The position numbers were made by a program, and so were the translations under genes. The notes under the pieces are model-generated. The model ran no database searches, had not been told where the DNA came from, and worked only from the letters and a program-made list of their open reading frames with translations. From contig JAIVFJ010000001.1 in NCBI GenBank assembly GCA_025765615.1, forward strand, positions 434,001 to 498,000: a DNA stretch of 64,000 nucleotides, written 5' to 3'. Source of the DNA: Zopfochytrium polystomum (lineage: Eukaryota > Chytridiomycota > Chytridiomycetes > Chytridiales > Chytridiaceae). Below are positions 55,095 to 64,000 of the stretch, piece after piece; position 1 is the stretch's first letter; every line of letters begins with the position of its first letter.

Positions 55095-55906
55095 AGCAAT
55101 GAATATTTGAATACTGTAGGAGCCTCAAATTTGAATATTCACACTTCACAAGTTTCGTCTTAGTGCGATTTGTTGGTGCGCGTGCGGGTCAGAAATACTG
55201 AAAACTCCTTGGCATCGACGTGGACACATATGACATCACCCTCGAAGCTAGATATAGGCAAGAAAGACAAGGAGCGATCATGAGGGAATGCTAAAAAGGG
55301 AACAAATTGCCGCGTACATTTCGATGACACCATTTGGGCCCACTGGACGCCCGTGCCTCCCGGTTTATGTGGCGATGAGATGAAAACTCATCTCCAGTTT
55401 CATTTGCGTCATACATCGCTGGCGTGGTTCGGCAAAGGGCCTGAATCCGCCACTGATTTCTCGCGAGGTGAGCAGAGGAGAGCTCACTTGTTTTCAGTCT
55501 CCGCTTGATTTCGATAAACTTGCATCAGGCGGAATAGGGGGAAAGCGCGTGTGCCAAGAAATCCGCCTCATGAAAGAGGAAAGAAGAAAAATTTTGAAAC
55601 TTCCCTTCTCGGTCAAAAATTCGAAACAAAAGGACAACCTCGCCGACTGCGCTTCCGACTGCGCACTCCACAAGACAACCAGTGTTTTCGCAAAATGCAG
55701 GGGAATTGTCTCCTCTTTCGCCTTCGAATTGTCACGCGATGGCTCAAGAGACAAACCGAACACCACAGCGTTGTCACGCGATCCCGTCGCTGGCTCACCC
55801 GTCTCGTCGACTGGCATGGGTCCCGCAGGGCCAAGACGGCGAGACAGGCATTGGGAGGGTGTGTGCTCGCCCCACACAAATTAATAATTCAAGAGCTTCA
55901 CGCACC
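55095..55906. other. Intergenic region before the secreted-protein array
   Basis: Contains the 3' end of the CHMP7-like gene and the promoter of the first array gene. Frames of 88-148 codons occur on both strands but overlap each other and have no recognisable domain. Confidence 0.4.
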
Positions 55907-55913
55907 TATAAAT
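55907..55913 (+). promoter_or_regulatory. TATA box of array gene 1
   Basis: TATAAAT lies 105 bp upstream of the ATG at 56,012. Each of the four array genes has a TATA box 83-105 bp before its start, while the housekeeping genes in the window lack obvious ones. Confidence 0.65.
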
Positions 55914-56011
55914 TGCCTGCCCCTCCCTCACCAGCTACCTCACATCCCAAGAAACCCCCAAATACCTAGAAGCAACAGCCAGATATCTAGACCTTAAACG
56001 CCAACAGAAGA

Positions 56012-56839
56012 ATGAAGTTCCTCGGCACCGTTCTCCTCGCGCTCTCCGCGCTCGCCAAGGCCGCGGTCGTGCCGACGACCGTCACGTCGATCCAAGCCCT
56101 CGACTCGACGTCCACGTCGCTGACCCTGCAGTTCTCGGTCGACGTTTCGTACGACGCGTCGGACTCTGGCTCGGTGATCCCATTCACGTTCGGTGACTCT
56201 GCCAACACGGTGTCCTTTGGTTCGGGCACGTTCACTGTCCCGACCGTCACCGCGGCCGGCTCGTCGTCGGTGACTGCGCAGGCGACCTGGGCGCCGGCGG
56301 CCGGTTCCGCGTTGACGGCGGCGGTGGCGGTGCTCTCTGCGTTTGCGTCGAACCAGGTGTCGACAATCAGCGTGACCGAGACCAACACGGGCGTCGTGCA
56401 CCAGGTCTCCGTCAACGGCGTCGGCGCCGACATTGTTCAGACCCTGTACGTCCACGTGACGACCGCGACCGTCACCACGAAGGCGTCCACCGCCATCTTC
56501 AAGGTGTTCAACCCGTTCGCCCTGCCGCTCGGCTTCATCGCCGTCAACGCCACGGCCACCGACCCGGGCCTGTCTGGCTCGCCCACCGTCGGCGTCGTGA
56601 CCCAGCCAGACCTCGCGGCAAGCTCGCTGGCGTTCACCGTCCCGGCCGGCGCCACTCAGAACTCGACGACGCTGCCCGCTCGCACGGACTTGACCATTAC
56701 GCAGATTACCCAGGTGCTGAGGCAGTACGCCGGTGGCGCGAACGTGCCGCTGAACGTGGTGGCAAACTCGACGATTTCGATCGGCAGCTACAACACGGGC
56801 ATCACCTTGACCAAGACCGTCGGCTCGTTCCTTGTCTGA
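56012..56839 (+). CDS. Secreted DUF3712/LEA2-like protein, array gene 1
   Basis: An intronless gene of 275 codons. The first 18-20 residues form a signal peptide (MKFLGTVLLALSALAKA with an Ala-X-Ala site). The mature part is rich in Thr, Ser, Val and Ala, with alternating beta-strand-like patterns and few charges. A segment FNPFALPLGFIAVNATATDPG looks like the LEA2/DUF3712 fold core seen in fungal extracellular or vacuolar proteins, but the assignment is by eye. The C-terminus ends GITLTKTVGSFLV, with no GPI signal. It is the most diverged of the four paralogues (its DNA has more G and different codons). Function unknown; an abundant wall or matrix protein is possible. Confidence 0.85.
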   Translation: MKFLGTVLLALSALAKAAVVPTTVTSIQALDSTSTSLTLQFSVDVSYDASDSGSVIPFTFGDSANTVSFGSGTFTVPTVTAAGSSSVTAQATWAPAAGSALTAAVAVLSAFASNQVSTISVTETNTGVVHQVSVNGVGADIVQTLYVHVTTATVTTKASTAIFKVFNPFALPLGFIAVNATATDPGLSGSPTVGVVTQPDLAASSLAFTVPAGATQNSTTLPARTDLTITQITQVLRQYAGGANVPLNVVANSTISIGSYNTGITLTKTVGSFLV

Positions 56840-57160
56840 TCAATTGAACAAAAGTCCGTCCAGTCGCGTCAGTACCCCCCACACATATTTTTCTTCGTCT
56901 TTGGGCACGTTTAGACTTACCTCCCGATGCTTTCCCTTACTTTGTGAGTTGGTTCCGGCGATGGAAGAGGAGAATAAAAAATACATTGATTTCTTGGCTT
57001 TGAAGTCTCGCAAAAACTTGAGCCTGTGCCTGTGCATGTAGCAAACTGTTCCGTCATCGGAGGCGCAATGAATCAGGCGCACCATCGCAATGGTCGCATG
57101 CATTGCATTGCATCATGCACGTGTGTCCAGGCACAACCGTGAAACTAAGAACAACGCAAT

Positions 57161-57196
<36 letters not shown>

Positions 57197-57294
57197 TCGC
57201 CAAACAGAGGAGCTTCCACGCCGCCCAGGTGACCTGTCTTCCCTACAGCTCTCAATGGGGCTGTCACTCGCTGCTGTCTTCTCTTCCGCGTGCA

Positions 57295-57333
<39 letters not shown>

Positions 57334-58002
57334 CAATCGGCCTTTCTCGCTATGGCGTCATGGGCTGGCGTCCATCAATCAAAATGTGATGACAGAATAA
57401 ACAAATACCCGAGAAGACAAAGTCTCATGACCTCGCACAGGTCCTGCCCGCGCATACGAAGACTGACTGACTGCGCATTGATCCCGACACTCCCCAAAAA
57501 GGAAAATCGAAAAAATTTTGCGGTACAATTTTCGCCCTTCCCTTGAGAAACAACACAAGCGAACTGCCAAAACGGAGAAAAAAAGAGAGAAAACAGAGAA
57601 TTTTTTTAGTTCGGTGGCGACGTCTCGTTCTTGCGTTCGAACCAAGAATGGTCACGCCCGCGGTGACATCAAGCTCTCTCTGCCAAGGAGAGCGAGCAGC
57701 CTGGCCGAGGGTGGGAGGGAGGGCGGCGGACAGATATTGCCACTGACAAACTGAAAAACCGAAAAAAAGGCTTCTCTCCCCGCGTGCTGTGTGCTGTGTG
57801 CTGTGTGCTGCTGTGTGCGTCCCTCTCGATCCCAGCAGAGGAAGTGTGAGTGGATGGGAAAGGGAATGAATGGCAAAGGGACAGAGCGAACTGGCCCGGC
57901 ATGGCCCTCACGCCATTGCAACGCACGAAGACCGCGCGAGACTGAGCATCGAGCAATCGTCGTCATGCCCTTCAAAAAAAAAGCATCCACCCTCTGATCC
58001 GA
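56840..58002. other. Spacer between array genes 1 and 2, with GA and CT tracts
   Basis: No coding frame is supported. (GA)n at about 57,165-57,190 and (CT)n at 57,301-57,330 are complementary to each other and 110 bp apart. Near 57,788-57,818 GTGTGCTGTGTGCTGT repeats occur. An AATAAA at 56,971 may end the gene 1 transcript. Confidence 0.6.
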
Positions 58003-58009
58003 TATAAAA
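58003..58009 (+). promoter_or_regulatory. TATA box of array gene 2
   Basis: TATAAAA, 83 bp upstream of the ATG at 58,086. Confidence 0.7.
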
Positions 58010-58085
58010 TCGCCCACCTCCCCCCCACTCCCAACTCCACCCTTCTCTATTCCAGATCCCGAATCCACTCCACTCCTCAAATAAA

Positions 58086-58910
58086 ATGAAGTTCCTCGCT
58101 ACCCTCCTTGCTCTTGCCGCTGCGGCTCAGGCAGCTGTCGTTCCCTCGACCGTCACTGGTATTCAGACCACCGACTCGTCCTCCTCCTCCCTGACCCTCA
58201 ACCTCTCGGTTGACATCTCGTACGACGCTGCCGACTCTGGCGCCGTCATCCCCTTCACCTTCGGTGATGCTGCCGGCACCAACTCGTTCGGCTCCGGTTC
58301 CCTGACTGTCCCCACCGTCAGCGCCGCGGGCACTGCCAACGTCCAGGCCATCGCCACCTGGTCTCCTGCTGCTGGCGCTGCCACCGACGCCGCCACCGCC
58401 ATCCTGTCGGCGTTCGCGTCCAACCAGGTTTCCACCATCTCCGTCAAGGAGACCAACACCGGTGTCTCGCACCAGGTCACCGTCAACGGTGTCGGCGCCG
58501 ACATCGTCCAGACTCTCTACGTGCACGTCACCACCGCGACCGTCACTACCAAGCAGTCGACCGCAGTTATCAAGGTCTTCAACCCCTTTGCCGTTCCCCT
58601 TGGCTTCGTCTCCATCAGCGCCACCGCAAACGACCCTGGTCTCGCCAACTCCCCTCTCGTTGGCACCGTCACCCAGCCGGACCTTGCCGCCAACAGCCTC
58701 GGCTTCACCGTCCCGGCCGGCGCCACCCAGAACTCGACCACCCTCCCCGCTGTCACCAACCTGCCTCTCACCACCATCACCCAGCTCCTCAAGCAGTACT
58801 CCGGCGGTGCCAACGTTCCCCTCAACGTTGTTGCCAGCTCCGTTGTCAAGATCGGCAACTACCAGACTGCTATCACCCTCACCAAGACCGTCGGCTCATT
58901 CCTCGTATAA
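58086..58910 (+). CDS. Secreted DUF3712/LEA2-like protein, array gene 2
   Basis: An intronless gene of 274 codons, a paralogue of the other three. Signal peptide MKFLATLLALAAAAQA, then the same Thr/Ser/Val/Ala-rich mature chain with FNPFAVPLGFVSISATANDPG. Codon use is strongly biased to C-ending codons, typical of highly expressed fungal genes. Over about 58,219-58,678 the DNA is the same as gene 3 (60,684-61,143) apart from at most a base or two, while both flanks differ. The stop codon is followed by a 29-bp direct repeat of the last codons plus stop. Confidence 0.87.
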   Translation: MKFLATLLALAAAAQAAVVPSTVTGIQTTDSSSSSLTLNLSVDISYDAADSGAVIPFTFGDAAGTNSFGSGSLTVPTVSAAGTANVQAIATWSPAAGAATDAATAILSAFASNQVSTISVKETNTGVSHQVTVNGVGADIVQTLYVHVTTATVTTKQSTAVIKVFNPFAVPLGFVSISATANDPGLANSPLVGTVTQPDLAANSLGFTVPAGATQNSTTLPAVTNLPLTTITQLLKQYSGGANVPLNVVASSVVKIGNYQTAITLTKTVGSFLV

Positions 58911-58942
58911 GCGAGACCGTCGGCTCATTCCTCGTATAAGCG
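58886..58942 (+). repeat. 29-bp tandem duplication across the stop codon of array gene 2
   Basis: The unit GACCGTCGGCTCATTCCTCG plus TATAAGCGA occurs twice in a row (58,886-58,914 and from 58,915). The first unit supplies the final residues and stop; the second is downstream and untranslated. Confidence 0.9.
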
Positions 58943-60458
58943 CCCATCTTTGGGAAACTGGTTGGACCGTGTAGTTTTCTCCTTGATTTTTCCATTCTTA
59001 GCCATCCCTCCAGCCTTGAGCTGCGTGGACATTGTGCGCCTCTCTCCTTTGAGTATTTTTGGGATAGAATCATCGTCAAAATAAAGTAGACCTTTAAAGG
59101 GAACGAACATCACTTACCAACATTGCTGGGTTGCTATCTCGCATACAACCACCAGAGATGTCGCGAATGTATAAGTACTTTAGCAAGACACGATCGGCTG
59201 TGTCGATTGAGGATGCGAGACTGCTGTGATTGTTGCCTTCAACTGCAGGGCTGCGGTTTCCGGTATAATATATGCTCGATGCGCGAAATAGTAGATTTTT
59301 GATGAATTAGCCGAACTGCATATAGGTGAATAAAGGAGAGTAGAAGGATTAGTACAGTTTGTCAATGGAGTCCAGTGGGAGGATAGAAGAACATCAGCAG
59401 TGATTTACAGACGGAATTTAGTCGAAAAAATGGAACTTGCCTGGAAGCCATCGGCTTGCAAAGAGGTAACATGCTTTCAGCACTGCAAAAAAAAAGGAAC
59501 AACCTCGATGCACGCTGTTGTCCAAACCGCTGGACGCATTTGAACATACGCTGGTAGCTCGCCGAACTCGGACTGACGCGAGACAGCCGCACCATCAGGA
59601 ACACGCCTGACCCCATGACTTTTCTCAGTGCAGTCGGCCAGCAGTCAAACAGCGGCGTTCGCAACGCATTGGTGTTTCCGACTGTGAAATAAGTTCTTCA
59701 ATCTTTAACTCTGGCGCGTTCTGGCGCCGTGCGTTCAAGGGTGCTTACTTTGAGGTGCCGAACCGCAAGGGAGTGTATCGCGTCCTCTCGCAACTTTTGC
59801 TTTGAAAGCAGAGTGCACCAGACGGTGGTCAGCGGCTCGATGTTTGTGGTGGTTGCTGCTCTGGCTGAATGATGTCACTTTTTTTTCCTTGCTCTGAGCA
59901 GCACAGCCGAAAAAAGCACCAAGATTCAGCGGCATCGGTGGAAAAGCGTGACAGGTGGGACAGACAGCTCCACTTCCACTTGCGCACGCGATATCGACTG
60001 AGACAACTACCGAAAGAAATACGAGACAAGGGCAATGACGTCGACCGTCCGAACAATTTGGAAGCCAAAAAAAAGTGACCCCGGACTACTCTGGCTGCAC
60101 GCTGCGGCTGTGCTCTCTTCCGAGGCAGCAGCCTGTGGCGTTTCCTTTCCAAAACTAGGGAACGACGAACTTCAGAATTTTCCCTTAAAATTTCACCCAC
60201 TTCCACACCAAATATTGATCGCGCAGCCACCAGCACACAAACCCAACGTTTGTTGTGGTCAAATTTTGCCTCTTTTTTTTTTTTTTTTTTTTCTTTCACT
60301 CGAGATTCCTTGATTCCTTGTTGCGATCACTTTCCCAACGACAGACAGAAGACGAACCTCCAAAATGTCTCGCCGGTCACACGCGCGCAACCAGAAAGAA
60401 ACGAGATGCCCCTGACATCATCGCTCGCTCGCACGCGTTTCATCCCCGCCTCATTCAG
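58943..60458. other. Spacer between array genes 2 and 3
   Basis: At 1.5 kb this is larger than other array spacers. AATAAAG at about 59,080 may end gene 2. A possible small spliced gene on the - strand (59,362-59,930) is listed separately. A T run of about 19 lies at 60,272-60,291. Confidence 0.45.
59362..59930 (-). CDS. Possible small spliced gene, unrecognised
   Basis: On the - strand a GTAAGC donor near 59,748 and a TTTCACAG acceptor near 59,690 could join an upstream frame to NTNALRTPLFDCWPTALRKV and onward to 59,362. The joined frame is open, and both splice sites fit the pattern in other genes here. However, no start is convincing and no domain is recognised. It would be transcribed against the flanking array genes. 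Confidence 0.25.
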
Positions 60459-60465
60459 TATAAAG
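60459..60465 (+). promoter_or_regulatory. TATA box of array gene 3
   Basis: TATAAAG, 92 bp upstream of the ATG at 60,551. Confidence 0.7.
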
Positions 60466-60550
60466 GAAGGGGGGGCTGGAACTGACCCACTCTCCACCAA
60501 AACCAATAGCTCCAAGTGCATCCCCTTAAAAAGACCGCCCCTGAGACAAA

Positions 60551-61375
60551 ATGAAGTTCATTGCAACCCTTCTTGCCCTTGCCGCCGCCGCCCAGGCCGC
60601 CGTCGTCCCATCCACCGTCACCAAGATCGAGACCACCGACTCGTCTTCCTCCTCCCTGACCCTCCGCTTGTCCGTCGACATCTCGTACGACGCTGCCGAC
60701 TCTGGCGCCGTCATCCCCTTCACCTTCGGTGATGCTGCCGGCACCAACTCGTTCGGCTCCGGTTCCCTGACTGTCCCCACCGTCAGCGCCGCGGGCACTG
60801 CCAACGTCCAGGCCATCGCCACCTGGTCTCCTGCTGCTGGCGCTGCCACCGACGCCGCCACCGCCATCCTGTCGGCGTTCGCGTCCAACCAGGTTTCCAC
60901 CATCTCCGTCAAGGAGACCAACACCGGTGTCTCGCACCAGGTCACCGTCAACGGTGTCGGCGCCGACATCGTCCAGACTCTCTACGTGCACGTCACCACC
61001 GCGACCGTCACTACCAAGCAGTCGACCGCAGTTATCAAGGTCTTCAACCCCTTTGCCGTTCCCCTTGGCTTCGTCTCCATCAGCGCCACCGCAAACGACC
61101 CTGGTCTCGCCAACTCCCCTCTCGTTGGCACCGTCACCCAGCCCGACCTCGCTGCCAGCAACCTCGCCTTCACCGTCGGCGCCGGCGCTACTCAGAACTC
61201 GACCACCCTCCCCGCCCGCACTGACCTTCCCATCACCACCATCACCCAACTCCTACGCCAGTACGCCGGCGGCGCCAACGTTCCTCTCAACGTTGTTGCC
61301 ACTTCGACCGTCAAGATCGGCAACTACCAGACTGGCATCACTCTCACCAAGACTGTGGGCTCATTCCTCGTCTAA
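60551..61375 (+). CDS. Secreted DUF3712/LEA2-like protein, array gene 3 (mosaic)
   Basis: An intronless gene of 274 codons with signal peptide MKFIATLLALAAAAQA. Its first part (about 60,570-60,665) matches gene 4 at the DNA level, the middle (about 60,684-61,143) matches gene 2, and the last part (from about 61,144) again matches gene 4, including synonymous sites. This is what gene conversion from gene 2 into a gene-4-like copy would give. One odd change is VGAGATQN where the others have VPAGATQN. Downstream, ATCTCCGTCAAATAAACTAG resembles the gene 4 3' region. Confidence 0.88.
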   Translation: MKFIATLLALAAAAQAAVVPSTVTKIETTDSSSSSLTLRLSVDISYDAADSGAVIPFTFGDAAGTNSFGSGSLTVPTVSAAGTANVQAIATWSPAAGAATDAATAILSAFASNQVSTISVKETNTGVSHQVTVNGVGADIVQTLYVHVTTATVTTKQSTAVIKVFNPFAVPLGFVSISATANDPGLANSPLVGTVTQPDLAASNLAFTVGAGATQNSTTLPARTDLPITTITQLLRQYAGGANVPLNVVATSTVKIGNYQTGITLTKTVGSFLV

Positions 61376-61467
61376 GCGAGACTTTCCATCGCCCTCTTCG
61401 TTATTTTTACCCCCTCTGTGCGGCCAATTCTCGCACAAATTTCTTCTTGTGGATTAGATATCTCCGT

Positions 61468-61481
61468 CAAATAAACTAGAA
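61468..61481 (+). promoter_or_regulatory. Likely polyadenylation signal of array gene 3
   Basis: CAAATAAACTAGAA lies about 93 bp after the stop. The same 14-mer is found 119 bp after the stop of gene 4. Confidence 0.6.
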
Positions 61482-62297
61482 ATTACACAACCGAAAATTT
61501 TGCGTCCATGTATGAGAATTATTAGCCAGGTGTTCGACGTTGGAAAAACACGGCCTTCCACTTCCGCTTCGCCTCTTAGAGCCAATCCAGTAAAGTTTGT
61601 CAAATGGTGTTTTGGTCATTTCCCACTTCCCACCGAACGTCAGTTGATGGCTGTCTTCATTCACACCCAGCCATCGATCCCAGCTATCGATCAAAAGAAG
61701 CAAGTGGAGCTGACTGAACCATCCGAACCATCGGAGATTTTGGAAGCTTTTTTGACTTTGACAGGCTGCAGGCAGTAAAATTCTTTCCATTTTGCGAAGT
61801 GGCAAATGCGCAGGCCTTCGAAAAAGGCAAAAACAAAATCCTTCGCTTTGTGACATCACCTGACTGCGGCGCCATCTTAGCAAGACACCGAAATGGGGCA
61901 AAACAACAAAAACATCGATTGGATTCCATCGTCTTTCGCTTCGCCTTTCTTTTTTTTCCCTCTGTTTGCGTCATTGCGCACGCGCAGCTGAAGGCCAGCC
62001 TCAGACGCCGACTCTCTCTCTCTCTCTCTCTCTCTCCCTCTCTCTCGCACCTCTCTGTGTCTGTCTCTCTGTCTCCCTCTCTCTCAGTCTAACACCAAGC
62101 ACAAGGTCCGCCCATGAAAAATTTTATCGCTCGCCGAGCTCTTTGCGTCGTTCGCTCGCTTGCTTCTGTCACGCGCCCAAAGCCGGTAATGAACGAACTC
62201 CTCTCATGTTTCAGCAAATGAACTGCATGCGCAGAGCTTGCGTGCTGCTGGTGGCCTCTGACATCATACTTGGCAACAATTATGCATCAGGAATTCA
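61482..62297. other. Spacer between array genes 3 and 4
   Basis: No supported gene. A CT-rich tract runs at about 62,012-62,090 (mostly CTCTCT, then TGTCTCTCTGTCTCCC). Confidence 0.5.
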
Positions 62298-62304
62298 TAT
62301 AAAA
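62298..62304 (+). promoter_or_regulatory. TATA box of array gene 4
   Basis: TATAAAA, 104 bp upstream of the ATG at 62,402. Confidence 0.7.
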
Positions 62305-62401
62305 GAAGGTCTCTCTCCCACCATCATTTCCCATTCCACCCACTCTCCTCGTCAACGCTCATTCCCGAAAGTAGACCACAACACAAAACCCCTCCACCAA
62401 G

Positions 62402-63226
62402 ATGAAGTTCCTTGCTACCCTCCTCGCCCTTGCTGCCGCCGCCCAGGCCGCCGTCGTCCCATCCACCGTCACCAAGATCGAGACCACCGACTCGTCTTCC
62501 TCCTCCCTGACCCTCCGCCTGTCGGTCGACATCTCGTACGACGCTGCCGACTCTGGCGCCGTCATCCCCTTCACCTTCGGTGATGCTGCCGGCACCAACT
62601 CGTTCGGCTCCGGCTCCCTGACCGTCCCCACCGTCACCGCGTCCGGCACTGCCAACGTCCAGGCTGTCGCCACCTGGGCCCCCGCTGCTGGCGCTGCCAC
62701 CGACGCTGCCACCGCCATCCTGTCGGCGTTCGCTTCCAACCAGGTTTCCACCATCTCCGTCAAGGAGACCAACACCGGTGTCTCGCACCAGGTCACCGTC
62801 AACGGTGTCGGCGCCGACATTGTCCAGACCCTCTACGTCCACGTTACCACTGCCACCGTCACCACCAAGGCCTCCACCTCCATCATCAAGGTCTTCAACC
62901 CCTTCGCCGTCCCCCTCGGCTTCGTCTCCATCAGCGCCACTGCCAACGACCCCGGTCTGGCCAACTCCCCTCTCGTTGGCACTGTCACCCAGCCCGACCT
63001 CGCTGCCAGCAACCTCGCCTTCACCGTCCCTGCCGGAGCCACGCAGAACTCGACCACCCTCCCCGCCCGCACTGACCTTCCCATCACCACCATCACCCAA
63101 CTCCTCCGCCAGTACGCCGGCGGCGCCAACGTTCCCCTCAACGTTGTTGCCACCTCGACTGTCAAAATCGGCAACTACCAGACCGGCATCACTCTCACCA
63201 AGACTGTCGGCTCGTTCCTTATCTAA
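62402..63226 (+). CDS. Secreted DUF3712/LEA2-like protein, array gene 4
   Basis: An intronless gene of 274 codons with signal peptide MKFLATLLALAAAAQA and the same architecture as genes 1-3: Thr/Ser-rich N-terminal strands, NGVGADIVQTLYVHVTTATV, FNPFAVPLGFVSISATANDPG, and TITQLLRQYAGGANVPLNVV near the end. The C-terminus is GSFLI. Codon bias is strong toward C at third positions. It probably gave or shares the 5' and 3' parts of gene 3. Confidence 0.88.
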   Translation: MKFLATLLALAAAAQAAVVPSTVTKIETTDSSSSSLTLRLSVDISYDAADSGAVIPFTFGDAAGTNSFGSGSLTVPTVTASGTANVQAVATWAPAAGAATDAATAILSAFASNQVSTISVKETNTGVSHQVTVNGVGADIVQTLYVHVTTATVTTKASTSIIKVFNPFAVPLGFVSISATANDPGLANSPLVGTVTQPDLAASNLAFTVPAGATQNSTTLPARTDLPITTITQLLRQYAGGANVPLNVVATSTVKIGNYQTGITLTKTVGSFLI

Positions 63227-63344
63227 GCAGAGAGAGACTTGTTCGAGTATTTTCTCGTTCGAGCGCTTCGCCTTCTATTGCTTTCACTTTTTAGCTCACT
63301 TGTGTTGCGGTTCAGCACCACTCCTGGGATTTAGATATCGCCAT

Positions 63345-63358
63345 CAAATAAACTAGAA
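63345..63358 (+). promoter_or_regulatory. Likely polyadenylation signal of array gene 4
   Basis: CAAATAAACTAGAA, identical to the element after gene 3. Confidence 0.6.
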
Positions 63359-63398
63359 TCTGATCCAAAAGTTAACTTGTTTTTGTAGTCAGTGCGGT

Positions 63399-63625
63399 TA
63401 TTTTTTTTTATTTTTTATGGTTTATTTGTTTTAATATTGTTCTGGCCCCGAAGGGGCCGGCGGGAAGAGAACGAGCCATCAACGGTGAACTGTTATAAGC
63501 TACGTGCAGGTATCACCTCAGCAAACTCACCCCATGCCCTACAGACTTACAGGGTCATCACGCATCTCACGTACTCTTTCTTGTTGCCTTCAACAGCTGG
63601 CGTTGTGACTGGAACCCTGGGCCCT
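63399..63625 (+). repeat. Interspersed repeat R3, copy 2
   Basis: T-rich start, then TATTGTTCTGGCCCCGAAGG, GGGAAGAGAACGAGCCATCA, GGTATCACCTCAGCAAACTC, GACTTACAGGGTC. Homologous in the same order to 2861-3048. It extends beyond the point where copy 1 was cut by LTR-A and so shows more of the repeat (to about 63,625). Confidence 0.6.
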
Positions 63626-64000
63626 TGAGTGACAGATACCCAGACCCCCATGCTTTCCCAACTAGGGTCTTGTGAGGGGCTGTAGTCAGTACGGTTATTA
63701 GTGTTCGCGGAATGACGGAGCAGTAGCATGGACTGGTCACGAGGGAAATGTTGGGCTGCAGCTCCTTTTTCTCTTGTTCTTCTTCCTGCCTTTATGTAAA
63801 TACTTGACGCGCAGCGAAGGCGCAAGCAAGGCGTGTTTGTTCGCCTTTTCGGGTTTGCGATCGATGCGCACTTTGTGTGTCCCAAAATGGAATGTCACAT
63901 TTTTTGATTGACTGCAGCTCAGCTCCGGGGCACCACAAATGGTCAAGTGAATCGCCCTTTATGAGAACGAGCACAAGGTCCCGCAGAGGATCCGTCAGCT
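63626..64000. other. Window end without a recognised gene
   Basis: Overlapping - strand frames of 60-112 codons are present but carry no recognisable motif. Confidence 0.35.

Noticed and set aside
58077..58526. Gly/Asp-rich - strand frames opposite array genes 2, 3 and 4
   Set aside because: They are antisense shadows of biased codons, with low-complexity Gly/Asp/Val composition and no start context or motif.
60927..61457. Alternative-frame Ser/Pro-rich proteins overlapping array genes (also at 58,462 and 62,778)
   Set aside because: They are +1 shadow frames caused by the strong C-at-third-position bias of the real genes, and repeat in every paralogue for that reason.

Overview
This is a window of a eukaryotic, fungal-type nuclear genome. 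The genes carry short introns (mostly about 47-125 nt) with GTRAG/YAG borders. Host proteins include a class I DYRK kinase, the ribosome-biogenesis factor Rrp7, a CHMP7-like ESCRT-III protein and a class C (GABA-B type) GPCR. Class C GPCRs are found in early-diverging fungi such as chytrids and not in ascomycetes or basidiomycetes, so an early-diverging (chytrid-like) fungus is the best guess; this is inference from gene content.

Layout. Positions 1-24,950 are a nested graveyard of Ty1/copia LTR retrotransposons. Family A (LTR about 1.2-1.5 kb, TGTTGAGATTCG...TTTCATCA) has a near-complete element on the + strand from 3049. Its gag is split by a solo family-A LTR (5313-6805) that itself contains a solo family-B LTR (5694-5941). 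Its 3' LTR is a chimera carrying an inverted copy of the same stack. Family B (LTR about 246 bp, TGTTAGATTTTGGG...CATTTCTTTCA) has a near-complete element on the - strand, 17,813-24,815, with gag, protease-integrase and RT-RNase H. Around these lie fragments of both families and two other repeat families (called R3 and R4 here).

Positions 26,000-39,620 are host genes: a small spliced membrane protein (+), then on the - strand a DYRK1-like kinase, a class C GPCR, a disordered coiled-coil protein and RRP7. Positions 40,200-48,750 are a second retrotransposon block: a truncated family-A element (-), an R4 repeat, a degenerate family-B-like reverse transcriptase (+) with its LTR, and two old solo LTRs.

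Positions 48,877-55,094 hold a divergent gene pair: a large WD40-repeat protein (-) and a CHMP7-like gene (+). Positions 56,012-63,226 hold a tandem array of four closely related, intronless, secreted 274/275-residue proteins, each with its own TATA box. The third member reads as a mosaic of the second and fourth, which suggests gene conversion. A second copy of repeat R3 closes the window.

The exon joins given are read from splice borders and frame continuity; the 5' exons of the GPCR and two junctions of the WD40 gene remain unresolved. The most unusual structures are the 1.66 kb inverted repeat built from a doubly nested LTR stack, the R4 segment shared at the same place in two family-B elements, and the four-gene secreted-protein array.
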